Numbered from the stretch's first letter, positions 1 to 11,065 are shown. The stretch: 64,000 bases of DNA from Neelides folsomi (GCA_034687125.1 JAQGBZ010000264.1:1-64000), one strand, 5' to 3'. Numbers and translations: made by a program. The notes: generated from the sequence alone by a model not told the origin.

Positions 1-208
1 ACATTCTTTTGACAGGGCTACAAATTAATGTTAAAGATAAATTTTGTTTCTTGAATAATTTGAATTGATATTTAATTAAATAAAAATATATTCAATAATT
101 AGATAAAATATTCATTACCTGGCAAAAGATAATTTTCCCATCCGTGGTGTATTGACTTGAATCAACCTTTTTAATCCAGATTGGTAATAAAGTATTATCT
201 TTAGGCAT
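1..208 (-). CDS. CGBP1/hAT-like (BED-type) protein, first two exons, truncated by window edge
   Basis: Seen: on the minus strand an ATG at 208 opens a 30-codon exon (208-119) followed by a clean GTAATG donor. An acceptor (TTTGTAG) near position 18 joins in phase 0 to 17-1. The joined protein begins MPKDN, carries a YTTDGKIIFCQPCQKNV stretch, and then runs off the window. Family knowledge: a 'DGK.FC..C...V' knuckle near the N-terminus is typical of the zinc-binding domain of CGG-repeat-binding protein 1 and of related hAT-transposase-derived proteins. Inference: the 5' end of a hAT-derived or CGBP1-like gene, perhaps a transposase. A hAT-type MITE with 8-bp target duplication lies at 38042-38819, so such an element family is present in this genome. 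The rest of the domain is not visible. Confidence 0.55.
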
Positions 209-1154
209 ATTTTCTATTTAATTTATAATATGTAAACGAAATTGAAAAATTATAAAATGGTTAGAGTTAAAACGTTTTGCCATGCCATCATATCACTCAC
301 ATGAGCTATGTACATAATAGATTTCTCTTATTACCCAATGGAATATTTGTAAATTTAGTGTAAAGTTCCAGCTTAACATTTGGCCCTTTGAAATTAATAT
401 TACCATTACAGAACATGTATATATTTTAATAAATTATGTTAGGAAAGTAAATATTCAAAATATGCACGAAATGCCTAGATATGCAAAACATGCAAAATAT
501 GCAAAACATGCACGATATATGCATTTGCATAGATATCCGCCCTTTAATAATAATATAATACAGATATTATATGTTGAATACAGACAAGGTTCTAACTCTA
601 CGCTAAATATTTGTATACTTTTTTCTAACAATACATATTTTACACTATGATTTGTTTCATACACCTTTATCTTGCATATAAGGATTTGTAAGAGTTTCAA
701 GGAAAAGATTAAAAATCATATTTCCCCTAAACATATTTGACCTATAGGAGGAATTAAAATAGGTATTTATTGGAGGTATGCCTCTAATGTGTTGTATCCT
801 TAACATTTATTATTATAATTCCACAATTGTCATAATGGATTTATAGAATCATCGGCGAGATAAGGATATAAATATAATATATTGATAAGGATACTTTTTC
901 AAAGGAATTTACTTCATGATTCATACAAAAAATTAAACCTAAGAATTATATAAATAATATTTATTACTTGTTCTGTTTGCGTTTCAAGGAAATACATCAT
1001 TTATCTTAAACTGAATTTTATTGTGAGTATAGAAGCAAATATACTTTCTATTAAAAAGAAAATAAGGCTATATCTATATCTGATTTAATTTGTTGATACA
1101 GTGGTAAAAAATCTACAAATAAAAAGCCAAGAGAAATAAAATTATTTTAAGGAA
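209..1154. other. Intergenic, no gene seen
   Basis: AT-rich sequence with no convincing coding signal. Around 462-530 there is a short imperfect tandem array of ATGCAAAA(C/T) units; the short open frames on both strands there are produced by that repeat and are not believable genes. Confidence 0.5.
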
Positions 1155-1966
1155 ATGGATAAAACTAATGTTAGTAACAATAACAACCTTAAATTAATTC
1201 AGTTAAAGTTATTTATTTGTATATTTTGCAATCAGTTTTATAAAATATTGAGTCAGTTGTTTACTCGTATTAGATCACACATTAAAGAAAAGCCATATAA
1301 AAGAATTTTTTTATAAGAATGGAGATTTAATATCGCTCAAAAGAATTCACAGTGGTGGAAACCATTTGAATGTAAATTATGCAATAAGTCATTTTCACAA
1401 AATGAAAATTTAATAACGCACATTAGAGTTCACACAGGTGAGAAACCATTTAAATGTAAAACATGCAATAAACAATTTTCACAAAATGGACATTTAATCA
1501 CTCACACCAGAGTTCACAGGTGAAAAACAATTTAAATGTAAAACATGTAAAAAAGCATTTTCAGAGAGTGGGAATTTAATAACTCACACTAGAGTTCACA
1601 CAGGAGAAAAACCATTTAAATGTAAAATTTGCAATAAGGCATTTTCAGTAAGTGGTAGTTTAATAAAACATACTAAAATACACACAGGTGAAAAACCATT
1701 AAAATGTAAAATTTGCAATAAAGCATTTTCAGAAGGTAGTAGTTTAATAAAACATACTAGAACACACACACACACATGAAAAACAATTTAAATGTAATTT
1801 ATGTAATAAGAAATTTTCTGACAGTAGGTATTTAATCCAACACACTAGAATTCACACGAGAGAAAAACCCTTTAAAGTCGCCAACTTTATTCCGAAGAGT
1901 TTAATTATAACCACAGCTTACAAGTCAATATTATTTTTAACCATCGCTTTGGACAAAAATTCGTAA
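1155..1966 (+). pseudogene. C2H2 zinc-finger gene, frameshifted (at least five recognisable fingers)
   Basis: Seen: an ATG at 1155 opens a frame with a degenerate finger (CIFCNQF) and a KEKPY linker, then hits a stop near 1315. From about 1363 a different frame gives well-formed fingers ([19 protein letters not shown], then [12 protein letters not shown]). A 2-nt deletion in a linker near 1517 shifts the frame, and further fingers continue to about 1880 ([11 protein letters not shown] type), including one whose linker is replaced by a CA run near 1760-1785. The last finger ends with a REKPFK linker and then runs into unrelated IR-like sequence. Family knowledge: TGEKP-linked C2H2 arrays bind DNA. 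Inference: a recently decayed ZNF gene or retrocopy with two or three frame lesions. A two-finger relative lies at 30094-30270. Confidence 0.8.
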
Positions 1967-2811
1967 TCGTGCGAAACATTTGAAGAGTTGGCTTATTCGA
2001 ATAAGGATCCAAATATTTATTCAAACAATATAATCGCACCCGCTGAGGTAATTTGAGAATATTTTAGATTGAAAAAGCTTTAATTCAAATATGAGCAAGA
2101 TATTTTATTATGAAAATTCTCGACCAAGCTTTTTTGAGACATTGAAATATTCCACAAAACGGATAGAAATGTTAAACCTTTCAAAAAATCAATCAGCTAC
2201 ATTCCAAATTCTGTTTTAAGTTTCAACAAAACGAGTGATCGAATTCTGGTTGAATATTGGTCCGGGAATTTCAATATGCCCTACAACTTTATTCTGTTAG
2301 ACGACGAGAAGTTTATTTTGAGGATTAAAAAACTTGTCGATATTACACCGGACAAATATTACACTGTGAAAGAGAGGGAGTTTAGAAATAGCGAATACAC
2401 GACCGGGGAAAGTCATTATAAACGTTACAACTTTACGTACTACAATTTTAATTCAAATTTTAATGAACAATTAAACCTATTTTTGGCTCCTTATTTCAAT
2501 CTGGCATTTGGCAAATGTGGGACGAAGGACATCAAATTGTCTCCCATTCTTGAAACTGGAATCATGGAATGAACATGTTTTGGCCAAAAAATGGAACAGT
2601 CAATTTTGATAAAATCAACACTTTTAAAAGTTTATTGAAATCCCCGGAAGTTTACAATTCGCGTCCTTTGATAATTAGAAAAATCCTTCCCATTTTGGTC
2701 ATTTGTGGATTGTTATTTGCCAGTTCAGTTTTAATTTGGTCCGCTGAAATTATTATAAATTATTATTTTTTAAAATATATTTTTAGCGTTTTATACAATC
2801 ACATCTCTTAA
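1870..2811 (+). pseudogene. Ionotropic-receptor-like pseudogene (C-terminal half)
   Basis: Seen: immediately after the zinc-finger remnant the sequence encodes an ITTAYKS block resembling the SSAYKGN segment at the end of M3 in the intact receptor at 3765-6197. After interrupted frames an open stretch from 2276 to 2572 (VKEREFRNSEYTTG) ends early, and the rest continues in a shifted frame from 2569, with FDKINTFKSLLKSPEVYN and a final hydrophobic helix to 2811. The neighbour has the matching YDKINTFKNL and its own M4. Inference: a frameshifted paralogue whose 5' part has been lost or replaced by the zinc-finger pseudogene. The shift lies at about 2530-2575. Not a functional channel subunit. 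Confidence 0.7.
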
Positions 2812-2881
2812 GAATTCATTATTAGAAATAGAATTTCTCTAATCGCATTGTAATTGGTGATCAATTGAAATTGATTTAATG

Positions 2882-2965
2882 TACCGTATTTATTCGAATA
2901 GTAGCCTAGTCTCAATTGGGAAAATTTCAATAGTAGCCTAGGCTACTATTTGAATAAATACGGTA
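2882..2965. repeat. Short perfect-looking hairpin (28-bp arms)
   Basis: Seen: arms 2882-2909 and 2938-2965 are reverse complements at 27 of 28 positions; both contain TACCGTATTTATTC. A second, smaller palindrome (AATAGTAGCC/GGCTACTATT) is nested at the right arm. Total length 84 bp, no coding content. Probably a minimal fold-back transposon relic. Confidence 0.75.
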
Positions 2966-3764
2966 TTCATTGTACGAAGATAGAAGAATATTACAGCCAA
3001 ATATTTCATTATACTTTTATTATATTCCAATAATTGATGGAGGAGACGGGGGAGTTTTGGTATTTTCTAGCTTTGTTGGGTTACATCCAGTGCTCCATCC
3101 GGCATTGCCAGATGCCTTTTAATGCCAGATGACAAAATACCAAATGCAATCTGGCACATACCAGATGCCAGTTTAAGGAACTGTTAGAATTATTTGAGAA
3201 ATATTTTATACAAATGACAGAAAGTCGAAACTTTAAAATTCACAGGCTTTTTTTGTTATTCAAAAATTATTTTTCTTTGGAATTAGAATAATTATTCTAT
3301 CTAAATACTTAATGTTAGTTAAGAAAAGCTATAAATGAGTATTAAAATCTATCGTGTCATACATTTTAAGTGATTCAATCTCTTTGGAATTGGATCGGTA
3401 TTCGGTACTTACAAACAAGCTTTAGCCATAAAGGCAGCAATGAGCCACAAAGGCTTCGCCGCGCAGCCAGCGAGGCTATTATATTAAGTTATCTTTATAC
3501 CTATCTTCAAAGGGGAGAACAAAATATGAATTTTAAATATTTTAATTTATAGTGGATAGCTAAAAACTAATTGATTTTAACGATTTTAATTATTTTTTTA
3601 TTTGCTTTACTTTCAATGTAAATATTGAATTCACATTTTTAAATAATTTATAGAAATTATTTTGATATCACAAAAATAGCCAATTATTCAATATGATTAG
3701 ATTTGTTGATAAGTGATTGGATATTGCTTAATTATAATTTATCAGTTTTGTCCTCATTAAAAAA
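2966..3764. other. Intergenic; degenerate CCAGATGCC repeats, upstream region of IR gene
   Basis: At 3100-3172 several imperfect direct copies of a (T/G)CCAGATGCC motif occur, some inverted (ATCTGGCA). Around 3430-3480 there is a short GC-rich island (CTTCGCCGCGCAGCCAGCG) unlike its surroundings, probably a repeat scrap; the 60-codon frame across it (3370-3552) resembles nothing I know. The remainder is AT-rich upstream sequence of the receptor gene. Confidence 0.45.
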
Positions 3765-6197
3765 ATGTATTTAAATTTTTGTGATAATTTTTTCCCCTCA
3801 AATCTGTTTAAAGTAAATTTTCTCAAGTTATTAATAGTTTTACAAATAATTTATGTTGGAGCTTTGGCTCATTTTAACTCATTTGAACATACCGATACAA
3901 ATACATTTTATAAAAACGTTTCGTTTTATTTAAGAATTCTTGGAAACTGTGATATTCATTTAATAAGATTACTTGATTTCAATTCGGTGAGAGATGTTGG
4001 TTTATTTAATAATTATATTAACTTTTATTCCAATTACTTGAAGTCAATCGTTACAATCAACTCTGATTATATTGACAAGATTCGATCAGACTTTAATGAT
4101 CCTCATGGTGAATATTTATATCAAATAAAAAATGCAGTTAATATTCCAAAATTGTATAACAATTGTAGAGCTATACTTTTAATATCCGATAAAATATTCA
4201 AAAACGACGTAGACATGCTGATCTTACAATATCAATTGATTACCATAAGGATTAGATTATCAATTTCGGTAAACGATATTTTTGTTATTGCTTTTGTTGG
4301 AAATCTGCAGAAGATAGTTGAAACTCAAAATTGGCAAACAATTTTAGATGCATATAAAAGACAATTATACTCACTTTATAACGATTTCAACAGTTTTAAT
4401 TATCCAGCTGACTGCCATGCAATTTATGCAATTTCGAATAAAATTCAAGAAATTCCTTCTCGAATATACACATTAAATAGTTTTATTAAATTTATAAACA
4501 TTGAAAAGGAAAGCCGTAGGAACATTTGGAGAAAATTTCATTCAAATTTAAAACTTTGCATGGAGCCAATTAATATGAAGGTGAATAAGATTGATAAACT
4601 GAATTTAAATAATTTAATAAATATATTATTCTGCATTGGTGATTGCAAAGACTTTGAAGGTGCCGTGTTAACTAATAGTAAAATCAAATTTAATAAGATT
4701 TTAGGAAATGACCAAAAATTTCAAACAAATCAATGTCAAATGTTATCAAAATTTCCGCATTTAATTGATCAGAATTACTGTTTTATGATCACGGCAGCCG
4801 TGAGATTAAATTTTTCATTAAATCCCACTGAATATAATGGGAAAGATGTGATTATAAGAGTTGGCTGGGGGAAAACTTCGCATTCAGTTTTAAAATCAAT
4901 TTATATTGTGGAAAAGAATAAAAATTTCACAAGAAGGACTACAAGGCAATATTATACAACACCAGCGACGAGAGATCAATTTACATTTACAAAATATATA
5001 AATAAAAATAAAATTATCAATTATGCAATTATGTATCGGCCGTATGAAATAAGCGTTTGGATTTCAATTTGTGTCTCATTTGTTTTTATTTTTGTTACTA
5101 TGAAAATTATATGTTCAATTAGTCCGAAAAATCTTAATTTAGTTTTAATTAATTACACGATTTCATTATCAATAATAATTGAACAATCAAATTGCAAATT
5201 ACAAAATTTTTCAAAACTAAAATGTTCGCTATTTATTTCGATTTTAATTTTAGCTGGATTTATTTTAAGTTCAGCATACAAAGGAAATATGTTTAAACTG
5301 ATGGTATACGATCCACCGCCAAAAATATTTCAAAAATTTGAATTATTGGGAAACTTTAATAAACACTTAATTTTTACAACTTCATTCAGGAGAGACCTTT
5401 TTGAAACAAATGATTTAAATAAATTGAATTTTAGTTCTCAAAATAAAAGTTATTATGATTATTATTTTGAAAGAACACAATCCTCATTTCTATTAAATCT
5501 GAAACATTCTTTAAGAAATAGCGAAACTGAATTAAAAAGTAAATTTCACCATTCAGTGCATTTGTTTTATGAATTTATGAATTTAATTGAATACATAAGG
5601 TTAAATAAACCATTGATAACAAACAAAGAATTTGTCAAAATGCCAAATGTATTTTATTATGTGGATACCACAACGAATTGCCTCAATTTTGAAAAATTGA
5701 TTCGATTTTATTATCCAAATAAATATTACATCGTCAATCAATTTGAGTATGAACCTAAATATTCTGTCACGACCTTTTTTAATTATGCAACAAATACACA
5801 AATTAAATATGAAATGGAGCTTCTTCGATTGCGAATTATTGAATCAGGAATTTACAGGATGTGGACTGAAGGTTACACTAGCAATTTGGTTTTAGCACCT
5901 TCAAAATCTCTTTTAATTGATAAAGATTATTTAAAATTGCGATCCTGGAATCGCAAGAATTACGATAAAATTAATACATTTAAAAATTTAAAGAGATCCA
6001 AGGATGAATATGATCCTAAGCCATTAAAAGTAAGGAAGTTGTTGCCATTTTTTGTCATTTATATTGTATTATTTCTCATTGCCTTTTACATTTTAATCGG
6101 GGAATTTATTTCTTTAGTTAGCCTTGTTCAAATGTCTGATATTTTTATTTCAATAATCAATTTGATAAAAAATAAACTAATTAAACTTTTAAAATAA
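3765..6197 (+). CDS. Divergent ionotropic receptor (IR) family chemoreceptor-like channel, intronless
   Basis: Seen: one uninterrupted 810-codon frame without introns. Hydrophobic segments sit where an ionotropic glutamate-receptor-type channel would have them: a leader near residues 20-35, M1 about 428-450, a pore-like stretch about 458-472, M3 about 487-504 ending LSSAYKGN, and M4 about 760-783. The part between M3 and M4 would form ligand-binding lobe S2. No typical glutamate-binding Arg/Asp pair can be recognised with confidence. Family knowledge: divergent arthropod IRs act with co-receptors in taste or smell and are often intronless and recently expanded. Neighbours: decayed relatives at 1870-2811, 7150-7311 and 44550-45208 show a birth-and-death cluster. 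The start is the first Met of the frame. Family assignment is fairly safe; ligand and tissue are unknown. Confidence 0.75.
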   Translation: MYLNFCDNFFPSNLFKVNFLKLLIVLQIIYVGALAHFNSFEHTDTNTFYKNVSFYLRILGNCDIHLIRLLDFNSVRDVGLFNNYINFYSNYLKSIVTINSDYIDKIRSDFNDPHGEYLYQIKNAVNIPKLYNNCRAILLISDKIFKNDVDMLILQYQLITIRIRLSISVNDIFVIAFVGNLQKIVETQNWQTILDAYKRQLYSLYNDFNSFNYPADCHAIYAISNKIQEIPSRIYTLNSFIKFINIEKESRRNIWRKFHSNLKLCMEPINMKVNKIDKLNLNNLINILFCIGDCKDFEGAVLTNSKIKFNKILGNDQKFQTNQCQMLSKFPHLIDQNYCFMITAAVRLNFSLNPTEYNGKDVIIRVGWGKTSHSVLKSIYIVEKNKNFTRRTTRQYYTTPATRDQFTFTKYINKNKIINYAIMYRPYEISVWISICVSFVFIFVTMKIICSISPKNLNLVLINYTISLSIIIEQSNCKLQNFSKLKCSLFISILILAGFILSSAYKGNMFKLMVYDPPPKIFQKFELLGNFNKHLIFTTSFRRDLFETNDLNKLNFSSQNKSYYDYYFERTQSSFLLNLKHSLRNSETELKSKFHHSVHLFYEFMNLIEYIRLNKPLITNKEFVKMPNVFYYVDTTTNCLNFEKLIRFYYPNKYYIVNQFEYEPKYSVTTFFNYATNTQIKYEMELLRLRIIESGIYRMWTEGYTSNLVLAPSKSLLIDKDYLKLRSWNRKNYDKINTFKNLKRSKDEYDPKPLKVRKLLPFFVIYIVLFLIAFYILIGEFISLVSLVQMSDIFISIINLIKNKLIKLLK

Positions 6198-6582
6198 AAT
6201 TGACTCTAGCTAGGGACATCTATAAGTAATTATGTAATATTTAAGTTTAATTAAAATTGAATAAAAACCCAAGTGTTATAAAATTGAGAAAATTGAAATT
6301 GGACTAATAGATTTTATTTTTGATCATGTAAAAAATCATAATTCATATTTCTCTAAACAATTTTAATTAAAATTTCATTAATAATTTAAAAGCCATGAGT
6401 GTAAATTTTCTAGAAAATTACTATTAATCATTTGGAAATATTTTAATGTTTTAATTTTGAGGTCTGAAATGAGCTAATATTATTTAATATTACTAAAAAT
6501 GAAAATACTTTTTGAGATGCATTGAAATAATATAAAATCACAGTTTTCTATCTAACTGTAAAAAAACTTACAATTATCAACC
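6198..6582. other. Intergenic, AT-rich
   Basis: 3' flank of the receptor gene; AATAAA at about 6260 could be its poly(A) signal. Nothing else seen. Confidence 0.4.
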
Positions 6583-6786
6583 CTATTTTTGCTTATGACC
6601 ATGATGGCCGCTTTCTCCATGTACTTTTTTCAGGAAGAGTCGAATGTAGGGATGATGAGGGTCGAGAATGATAGGACATTTTACATCCTCGCAGTCCTCC
6701 CCTTCACGCCGAAAGATGAATGGGAGAAAGTACTGGTGAAAGTTTGGCCAGCCGACTTTCTCACTCCAATTGCCTTCCCTCTTCAA
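6583..6786 (-). pseudogene. BEL/Pao-type retrotransposon fragment (integrase H2C2 zinc-binding region)
   Basis: Seen: a minus-strand frame of 67 codons, much richer in GC than the surroundings, ending ECEDV-like then CPIILDPHHPYIRLFLKKVH with a following GHHGH. Family knowledge: the order PIIL-x2-HP-x2-RL-x5-H-x4-H(G)G is the hallmark of the H2C2 domain that precedes the integrase core in BEL/Pao and related LTR elements. Inference: a dead scrap; no protease, RT, complete integrase or LTR is visible next to it, and upstream frames are interrupted. It indicates the same type of element as the DUF5641 fragment at 56597-56935. Confidence 0.6.
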
Positions 6787-6930
6787 CGGCTCTCATCTAC
6801 TTTCCAAACGAGTCCATTTGGCATTGCATGGTCCATTGTCGCTCACCTTCTTTCAACAATCCGATGGGCAACGAAAGGTTAGGTTAGTCCGTCCAAAAGG
6901 TCACTGCGGTAATCTCCACACGATGTTCCA

Positions 6931-6971
6931 ATCAAAGTTGCAATCAAAGTTGCGAGACTCGCAACTTTGAT
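6931..6971. repeat. Palindrome with duplicated arm
   Basis: Seen: ATCAAAGTTGC at 6931-6941 is repeated at 6943-6956 as ATCAAAGTTGCGAG, which is followed after one base by its exact reverse complement (6958-6971). A 14-bp perfect palindrome beside the retroelement scrap; function unknown. Confidence 0.8.
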
Positions 6972-7149
6972 CTAAGTCTGATTTCAATCTTTCCCATCTT
7001 CTCCACCCGGAAATACCCGACGCTGACGCTATATGGTTCCAGTGGTTTTAATGGTTTAAATTTTGTTCCCACGACGTACACCCTGACCTAATGGATATAA
7101 TTATGCCAATGAAAAAACCTTTGAAAAAACATCTAAAATTTTGCAATCG

Positions 7150-7311
7150 ATGAGTTTTTGTGAAATAAATTTGGTGAAATTAATCATTGACTTGCACTCA
7201 ATAGATGAAGTTAATTTATTTGACCAATATGTAAATTTTTATTCAAATTATCTTCTACCAATGAAATGGGACTTTAAAAGAGAAACAATAATTTACAATA
7301 AAATTTATTGA
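7150..7311 (+). pseudogene. Ionotropic-receptor N-terminal fragment
   Basis: Seen: a 53-codon frame containing CEINLVKLIIDLHSIDEVNL then FDQYVNFYSNYL. The intact receptor (residues 61-92) has the aligned CDIHLIRLLDFNSVRDVGL and FNNYINFYSNYL. The frame stops at 7309-7311 and no further homology is visible. Inference: a decayed paralogue of the receptor at 3765-6197, retaining only the start of the extracellular region. Confidence 0.7.
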
Positions 7312-7480
7312 ATAACTTTTTCAAAACTTATTGTAATTATTTATCCATTATTTTTAACTTATACAATCACTCGTCAAATTTATGATATTTTATATTAAGA
7401 ACAAATGAATTTGATTTACAAAATGTATTGCACTTATTACATTGTAATATCAATGGATTTCATTTACCTTACAATAAAAG

Positions 7481-7660
7481 TATATTTGGCTGAGATTCGG
7501 AGTCTCTGCAAAACCATGCTAGAATCATGGGGCACCATGTTTCCCAATTCTTATATCTTAGGCTAGGTTAGGTTAGATGGCACTAATCACCATTCCTATT
7601 CAAATGCACGCTGGAACCATATAACATGGTTTTGCAGAGATTCCGAATGTTAGCCGTATA
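7481..7660. mobile_element. 180-bp inverted-repeat element (MITE-like)
   Basis: Seen: 7481-7518 and 7625-7660 are imperfect inverted repeats sharing TCTCTGCAAAACCATG as an exact core. The inside is non-coding and contains a (TTAGG)-like tract at 7560-7577. The ends (TATA..) would allow a TA target duplication. Inference: a small non-autonomous DNA transposon. Confidence 0.65.
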
Positions 7661-8038
7661 TTTTAATATCAAAAATTACATCAATATTGGTGGCAAAATT
7701 TTGACCATAGATTTTGCCATTCAGTGTATGATTGAATTAATTATACTTATAATTATGAATTATACCTATGATTATGAATTATATAGTTAGTTTGAACTTA
7801 AAAACTTACTTGTTACAAACTTTTCCATTTTCTATTCTATTGTGCACTCAGGGAGTACAGTATGAACATTAATAGGGTCTAATTTGGGTTTATATTAAAG
7901 TTTTATTTGTTAAATTGGTCTGTGTGAATTCTATCAAAGTCATAACATAGGTGAATACCCTCCAAGTTTTCAGAGAAATTTTCCTAAAAATTACAGAGAT
8001 AATGGACGAAGCTGACGAAAGTTCCTATAGTAATAATT
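7661..8038. other. Intergenic, nothing seen
   Basis: AT-rich 3' flank of the GT31 gene. No open frame or repeat I can support. Confidence 0.4.
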
Positions 8039-9297
8039 TCAGTCTGTTATAACTTTATTAGAATATATTTCTTTAAGTTTATTATGAAGACAAAAAATAT
8101 CAGGAATTAATGTTTTCCCCCTATCCAAATCAATAAAGATTCCTGTAAATTCTTCATCTGTTAAACTTTCACTTGAATTTGATTTGCACCAATTGGACCA
8201 AAAATCTCTTTGTCCGAAGAAATGAGTGTTGACCAATTGATACAAATTGATGGCCGCGTTGTGAACAAGTTCGTAATATTCGCGAAGTAATCCGGTGAAG
8301 AAAACATCTTCAGCCCAAAAGAAAGGAATAGAATTCCTCACTGAATATTCAGCCATTAAAGCTTTTCTGGTTGAAATGGACGCGGGACCCAAACAGAAAT
8401 CGGGGAAATAATATCTTGAATATTCTTTATAAGAAACATAAACATGGCTTTTAGGATCTCTAATTGGCATTTCTTTTGAATAAATCCAACAACCGAAATG
8501 ACCAATCGACTCATTTTTAATTTGTGGCTCCATGTGAGAAATAAATTTAATCATTTTAAATATGTCGGGAAAAACGTCATCGTCAATCTGTTTATAAAGT
8601 TAAATATATTAATTAATTAATTAATTATAATTATTATTTATAATGAGAATTGATTTTAATATTTGTATTTTAGTATAAATGTATAATTAATGAGTTAATT
8701 TCAGTTAATAACCTTTAATATGTATTTAGCATTTGGACAATGATCAATTATCCATTTAGAACTTAAAAGTCTTTTATAAGACAAATTCTTATAAGTGTCA
8801 ATGAAATTCCCCATGATTAAATCTTCATATGCAAAATTTTCTTGGATTAATTTCGTGTCACGTGTAAAATTATCAGACGCTTCGACTCCAATCAAAAACA
8901 CATTGGCGAATATGAAATTTTCGTAAATTAAAGTTTTCCCCCAAGTTTTTCTTATTGCTTGACGCATTTCAAAATCTTTACTTTGGACAAATTGTGTTGA
9001 GATAATTAAAGTTTGATTTATTAATCTGTTCCAACACTGAGAAATATTCCCATTCAAAATTATTTCAATTTCAAAATTGTCGTGCTTACATTTTTTAATG
9101 AGTTTATTAATTTTTAATTTAGGAATAAGATTTTTAAAATATTTCGAATGAAGAAAAACCGTCGTGGCAACCCAAATGCAAGAGATTACAATCAACTGTA
9201 ATTATCAAAAACAATTAATTTCTAATAAATGATTAAATCTTATCATTTGTTATAAAAATAATCCAATTACCATTTTTCTCTTAGACCAATTCACCAT
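8039..9297 (-). CDS. Beta-1,3-galactosyltransferase-like protein (GT31), copy 1
   Basis: Role by family: a Golgi type II membrane enzyme adding galactose or GlcNAc from a UDP-sugar to glycans. Seen: three exons, 9297-9271, 9195-8713 and 8587-8039, all phase 0, giving 352 aa. The first exon encodes MVNWSKRKM, the cytoplasmic tail; the second opens with the membrane anchor (LIVISCIWVATTVFLHS) and carries the GT31 motifs MRQAIRKTWG, VFLIG and NFIDTYKNLSYKR. The split YILK|IDDDVFP contains the DxD metal-nucleotide site (residues 172-174). FPDFCLGPASISTRKA and the EDVFFTG catalytic motif follow. Neighbours: tandem copy 2 upstream at 9868-11065 and a third copy, opposite strand, at 39118-40384. Acceptor unknown. 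Confidence 0.88.
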
Positions 9298-9867
9298 ATT
9301 GAAAAAATGCAAATACTTTGGATTTTTAAATTAAAAACAAATCCAATTTTCCGTAAAATGATGAAATTGTCTCAATATGGATTTATATGCATACATTATA
9401 AATGAATTTTTCTATGGTTACGCTTCAAAACCAAGTATTTTGTCCTAATTTTATTGTCACATCAGTTTTGACTATTTACTGTCAAATTAATTGAGAATTT
9501 ACTTTTCATAAGGTTGTTGACAGTTTCCGTTTCTTTGTTGAAAAATTGAATCATAATAAGAGTTACAGGTTTATCACGTAATACATTTAATTCATTGTGT
9601 GATGTGTAGAATCACGTTTAATATTTTTAGATTAGTTCAACGTTATAAATACATAGTTGATAATAAAATAATAATTAGAGTGCGAACTTATATGCCCTAT
9701 CGAATGCGATTATATGCATGCAATATGCAGGGGAAAAAAGGCGAAACATTCGTGCATATTTATGTTTAATCAGAATGGTACAAAATAATATATTTATGCA
9801 CATTATATTAAAAGTAGGTATACAGTATTGTATGGTATTGTATGGTGTTCCAATGAAGAATTTTAAT
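9298..9867. other. Intergenic between tandem GT31 genes
   Basis: Contains the promoter of copy 1 and the 3' flank of copy 2. A short tandem of GTATTGTATG lies near 9822-9848. No gene seen. Confidence 0.4.
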
Positions 9868-11065
9868 TTAATTTATTAAACTTTTATTGGAATGTATTTC
9901 TTTAAATTTATTATGAAGACAATTAATATCAGAAATTAAAGTTTTTTGTTTTCCCAAATCCACAAATATTCCTGTAAAGGATTCATTTGTTAAACGTTCC
10001 GTTGTATTTGACTCGCACCATTTAATCCAAATGTGTCGTTTCCCATAGAAATGAGTTCCGACCAATTGATACAAATTGATTGCGACGTTGTGAAGAAGTT
10101 CATAATATTCACGAAGTAATCCAGTGACGAAAACATCTTCAGCCCAAAAGAAAGGAATGGAATTCCTCACTGAATATTCAGCAATTAAAGCTTTTCTGGT
10201 TGAAATTGACCCAGGACCTAAACAAAAATCTGGAAATATATTTCTGGGATATTCTTTAAGAGAAACATAAAGGTGATGTCTGGGATTTCGAATTGGGATT
10301 TCTTTTGTGTAAATCCAACAGCCGAAATGTCCAAGCGACTCGTTTTTAATTCTCGGCTCCATGTGGGAAATAAATTTAATTATTTTTATCACATCTGGAA
10401 AAATGTCGGCGTCGATCTGGTTATAAAATTATTATTATATTAAAATAGTTAAAATTGGGAATATTAAATTTTGTAAATTTTAATTAAAATACCTTCATTA
10501 TGTATTTAGCATTTGGGCAATGATCAATTATCCATTTATAAGTCGAAAGTCTTTTATAAGATAAATTTTTATATTTGTCAATGAAATTTCCCATTATTAA
10601 ATCTTCATATTTAAGATTTTCTTTTATTAGCTGCGTGTCACGTGTAATGTTATGCTTCGATTCAACACCAATAAAAAATACGGTGGTAAATATGAAGTTT
10701 TTGTAAATTAATGTTTTCCCCCAAGTGTTTCTTATTGCTTGACGCATTTCAAAATCTCTAGATTGGACAAATTGCGTTGTGACAATTAAAGTATGATTTG
10801 TTAAATTGCCATTACATTGTTGAATATTCCCATTCAATATAAATTCTATTTCAAAGTTTTGACTTTTAATAAAGCTGTTAATTTTTAATTGAGTTGTCAT
10901 AATTTGGAATAATTTTGAATGAAACAATATTGTTGTGGCAACACACGTTCCACAAATTAAAATCAACTGTAATTTTAAAAAATATAATTATTAATTTATA
11001 ACTTTTGGGGTTTAATTTAAATTTTTTTAATAACTTGCCATTTTTAATTTAGACCTCTTGGTCAT
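9868..11065 (-). CDS. Beta-1,3-galactosyltransferase-like protein (GT31), copy 2
   Basis: Seen: three phase-0 exons, 11065-11039, 10966-10493 and 10416-9868, giving 349 aa with the same design as copy 1: short tail MTKRSKLKM, anchor LILICGTCVATTILFHS, MRQAIRNTWG, VFFIG, NFIDKYKNLSYKR, EDVFVTG. Two differences stand out. The metal-site triplet is D-A-D (KIDADIF) instead of D-D-D, which still satisfies DxD. The first intron starts with GCAAGT, so it is a GC-AG intron where copies 1 and 3 have GTAATT. Family function as for copy 1. Frames are intact throughout, so it is probably active, though the middle Asp of the triplet is lost. Confidence 0.86.

Noticed and set aside
455-700. Overlapping open frames on both strands
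   Set aside because: Caused by a short ATGCAAAA tandem array; no domain or splice context.
3370-3552. 60-codon frame over a GC-rich island
   Set aside because: Looks like translation of a repeat scrap; no start context or homology.
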